This document shows, piece after piece, positions 62,911 through 64,000 of a stretch of DNA of 64,000 bases. This stretch comes from Gammaproteobacteria bacterium (GTDB lineage: Bacteria; Pseudomonadota; Gammaproteobacteria; Pseudomonadales; Cellvibrionaceae). Each line of letters starts with the position of its first letter. Position 1 is the stretch's first letter. Made by a program: the position numbers and the translations under genes. The notes under the pieces are model-generated. The model ran no database searches and was not told the origin of the DNA. It saw only the letters and a list, made by a program, of their open reading frames with translations. Location: contig JAGKWY010000048.1 of NCBI GenBank assembly GCA_021151625.1, positions 1 to 64,000 on the forward strand, in the 5' to 3' direction.

Positions 62911-63849
62911 TTAAAGCAAGCTGCGCGCGTAATTAGCCAGCGCATGAGGCTCAGGATTACTAACCAACTCTGCCGGCAATTTTTTCACATGCCAAATGAC
63001 CGTCCACTCCAGATGCTCACCCGTATTTAAGGTCACAGCAGCGCCCTGCTGCTTCATTTCAATAAACACATGCTCAACATGGGCAAACAATTCAATTTCA
63101 CGTTCACCTTCGGCGATTGCCGAAGGTGGATTATCCACAAATTCCTTCATCAACAAATAGCCCTTGTCGACATAGGCAACCCAACCTTCTTTGCCATCCT
63201 GCATAATTTTATGGTGGTCAGTGCGGATTTTTTTCTTGTCGTAATCAAACCAGGTCAACTCATCGATTGCCTGAACATCAAGCGGGTAAAAAATCCCACT
63301 GATAGGGTCAGTATCACCGCGCGGATAAAACAAAGTGCCAGACGAAGGCAAACGTGTCACCTCTAAGGGGGCAACGCTTTTCTCGTGTTTGGAATGATTG
63401 AAAATTCTATAAGTAACTGCCACCCGGTCATCACCGGCCGGCATATAGGTCTTGCTGAATTGATAGCCGGTCTTGGGATCGATCTCACTGGTAAGCGTAA
63501 CGCGATCGCCTTTAACACTCAGCTTATAAGGCTTGCTATCCAGCACATCAATGGGCGGCCATTGCCATTCCGCCTGCGGGCTGGACCAGAGTACCGTACC
63601 CCAATCGGTATTTTTATCAAAATCGACAATTGGCACCAACAGCTCATGCCCATCATATTTCAGTGAAGAGACCCGGCCAGCCACGTCCGGCATGATCTCC
63701 ATACGCAAAGCACCTTGCTTGAGATATAACTTGCCTTTTTCCTGCTTACAAAATGCAGGAAGCTCGGATAGATCCTGATTGTCTTTGTTACACCCCAGGA
63801 GCGCCGTGCATAAGCTCAGGAGTGCAATCAGGGAATAGCATTTCAACAT
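62911..63849 (-). CDS. DUF4380-type lipoprotein
   Basis: The 312-residue protein begins with a lipoprotein signal (MLKCYSLIALLSLCTALLGC; Cys20 would be lipidated), so it is anchored facing the periplasm or outer membrane. The mature part resembles the DUF4380 group, which has an aldose-epimerase-like beta-sandwich: RMEIMPDVAGRVSSLKYDGH at the front, WSSPQAEWQWPPIDVLDSK, and TWFDYDKKKIRTDHHKIMQD. Related proteins sit in polysaccharide-using bacteria and may handle sugars, but no catalytic role is established. It stands alone on the minus strand. Confidence 0.75.
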   Translation of the reverse strand: MLKCYSLIALLSLCTALLGCNKDNQDLSELPAFCKQEKGKLYLKQGALRMEIMPDVAGRVSSLKYDGHELLVPIVDFDKNTDWGTVLWSSPQAEWQWPPIDVLDSKPYKLSVKGDRVTLTSEIDPKTGYQFSKTYMPAGDDRVAVTYRIFNHSKHEKSVAPLEVTRLPSSGTLFYPRGDTDPISGIFYPLDVQAIDELTWFDYDKKKIRTDHHKIMQDGKEGWVAYVDKGYLLMKEFVDNPPSAIAEGEREIELFAHVEHVFIEMKQQGAAVTLNTGEHLEWTVIWHVKKLPAELVSNPEPHALANYARSLL

Positions 63850-64000
63850 CGTGGATCTTGGCCCTCTGGCACTGGCAATAATTACCAGGAAAACTGACTT
63901 GCCCTACAGGCAACCGATTACAACGAACCAGCATGCAGCTGCTATTTCGTTATATTTACTCACCTTGGCAGTGTAACGGCTTTTAGTTCCATCGACCATT
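63850..64000. other. Window end, upstream of the DUF4380 gene
   Basis: No gene is supported. A short minus-strand frame (about 30 codons from an ATG near the window edge) has no recognisable motif. A TGGCAC at 63867-63872 lacks a -12 partner. Confidence 0.4.

Noticed and set aside
63867..63872. TGGCAC near the window end
   Set aside because: No TTGC at the required spacing and no gene downstream in that direction.
1..64000. CRISPR arrays, insertion sequences, integrases, toxin-antitoxin pairs, rRNA operons
   Set aside because: No direct-repeat/spacer pattern, transposase or integrase motif, or rRNA sequence was seen anywhere in the window.

Overview
The window reads as a chromosomal segment of a motile, Gram-negative gammaproteobacterium, most likely Cellvibrionaceae (Cellvibrio or a close relative). 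This rests on gene content and order (flgBCDE and flgFGHIJKL, cheV-cheR, flgA-flgM-flgN, queA-tgt-secDF, lptGF-pepA-holC) and on sequence style; no database search was possible.

Layout. 1-18.9 kb is a flagellar block. On the minus strand lie flgBCDE, flgFGHIJKL, a fliT-like gene and the first codons of flagellin; cheV-cheR point the same way. A flgA remnant and flgMN lie on the plus strand. The promoter hierarchy is readable: near-consensus sigma-54 sites precede flgB, flgF and flgA and also the PilZ gene at 26.8 kb, and sigma-28 sites precede fliC and flgMN. 19-29 kb holds tRNA-Arg(CCU), a methyltransferase, ccmC, rsmE, a GGDEF-EAL protein coupled to alanine dehydrogenase, a phage-lysozyme-like gene, ttcA, the PilZ protein and a PAS chemoreceptor. 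29-39 kb is mostly housekeeping (bioA, trpS, apeB-tsaB, adk, an Lrp regulator) with a TPR-DUF4253 protein. 39-46 kb is an RND efflux operon with its own TetR regulator, then a hybrid histidine kinase. 46-51 kb is queA-tgt-secD-secF. 51-53.5 kb is a MerR/TipAS regulator, a methyltransferase and a VOC protein. 53.7-60 kb has a broken tRNA-Leu, a broken cyclase-FHA gene, an RDD protein, lptGF, pepA and holC. 60-64 kb has an MFS exporter, a small unknown protein, a YlqF-type GTPase and a DUF4380 lipoprotein.

The most unusual feature is a set of apparent deletion scars. queA lacks about 100 internal codons. tgt stops before its zinc site and runs into secD with yajC missing. The GGDEF-EAL protein lacks its second membrane helix and linker. 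Ald is about 33 residues short near its end. flgA has lost its start and signal peptide. tRNA-Leu(CAA) is joined after its T arm to an N-terminally truncated adenylate cyclase. Neighbouring genes are full length. Either this genome has suffered several short deletions, with the queuosine pathway hit twice, or the assembly is collapsed at these points. Read-level checking decides between them.

A second pattern is that the hook and junction proteins FlgE, FlgK and FlgL are very long. FlgE and FlgK appear to share one inserted domain of about 200 residues, and FlgL carries an internal tandem repeat. I saw no CRISPR array, rRNA operon, complete insertion sequence or prophage.
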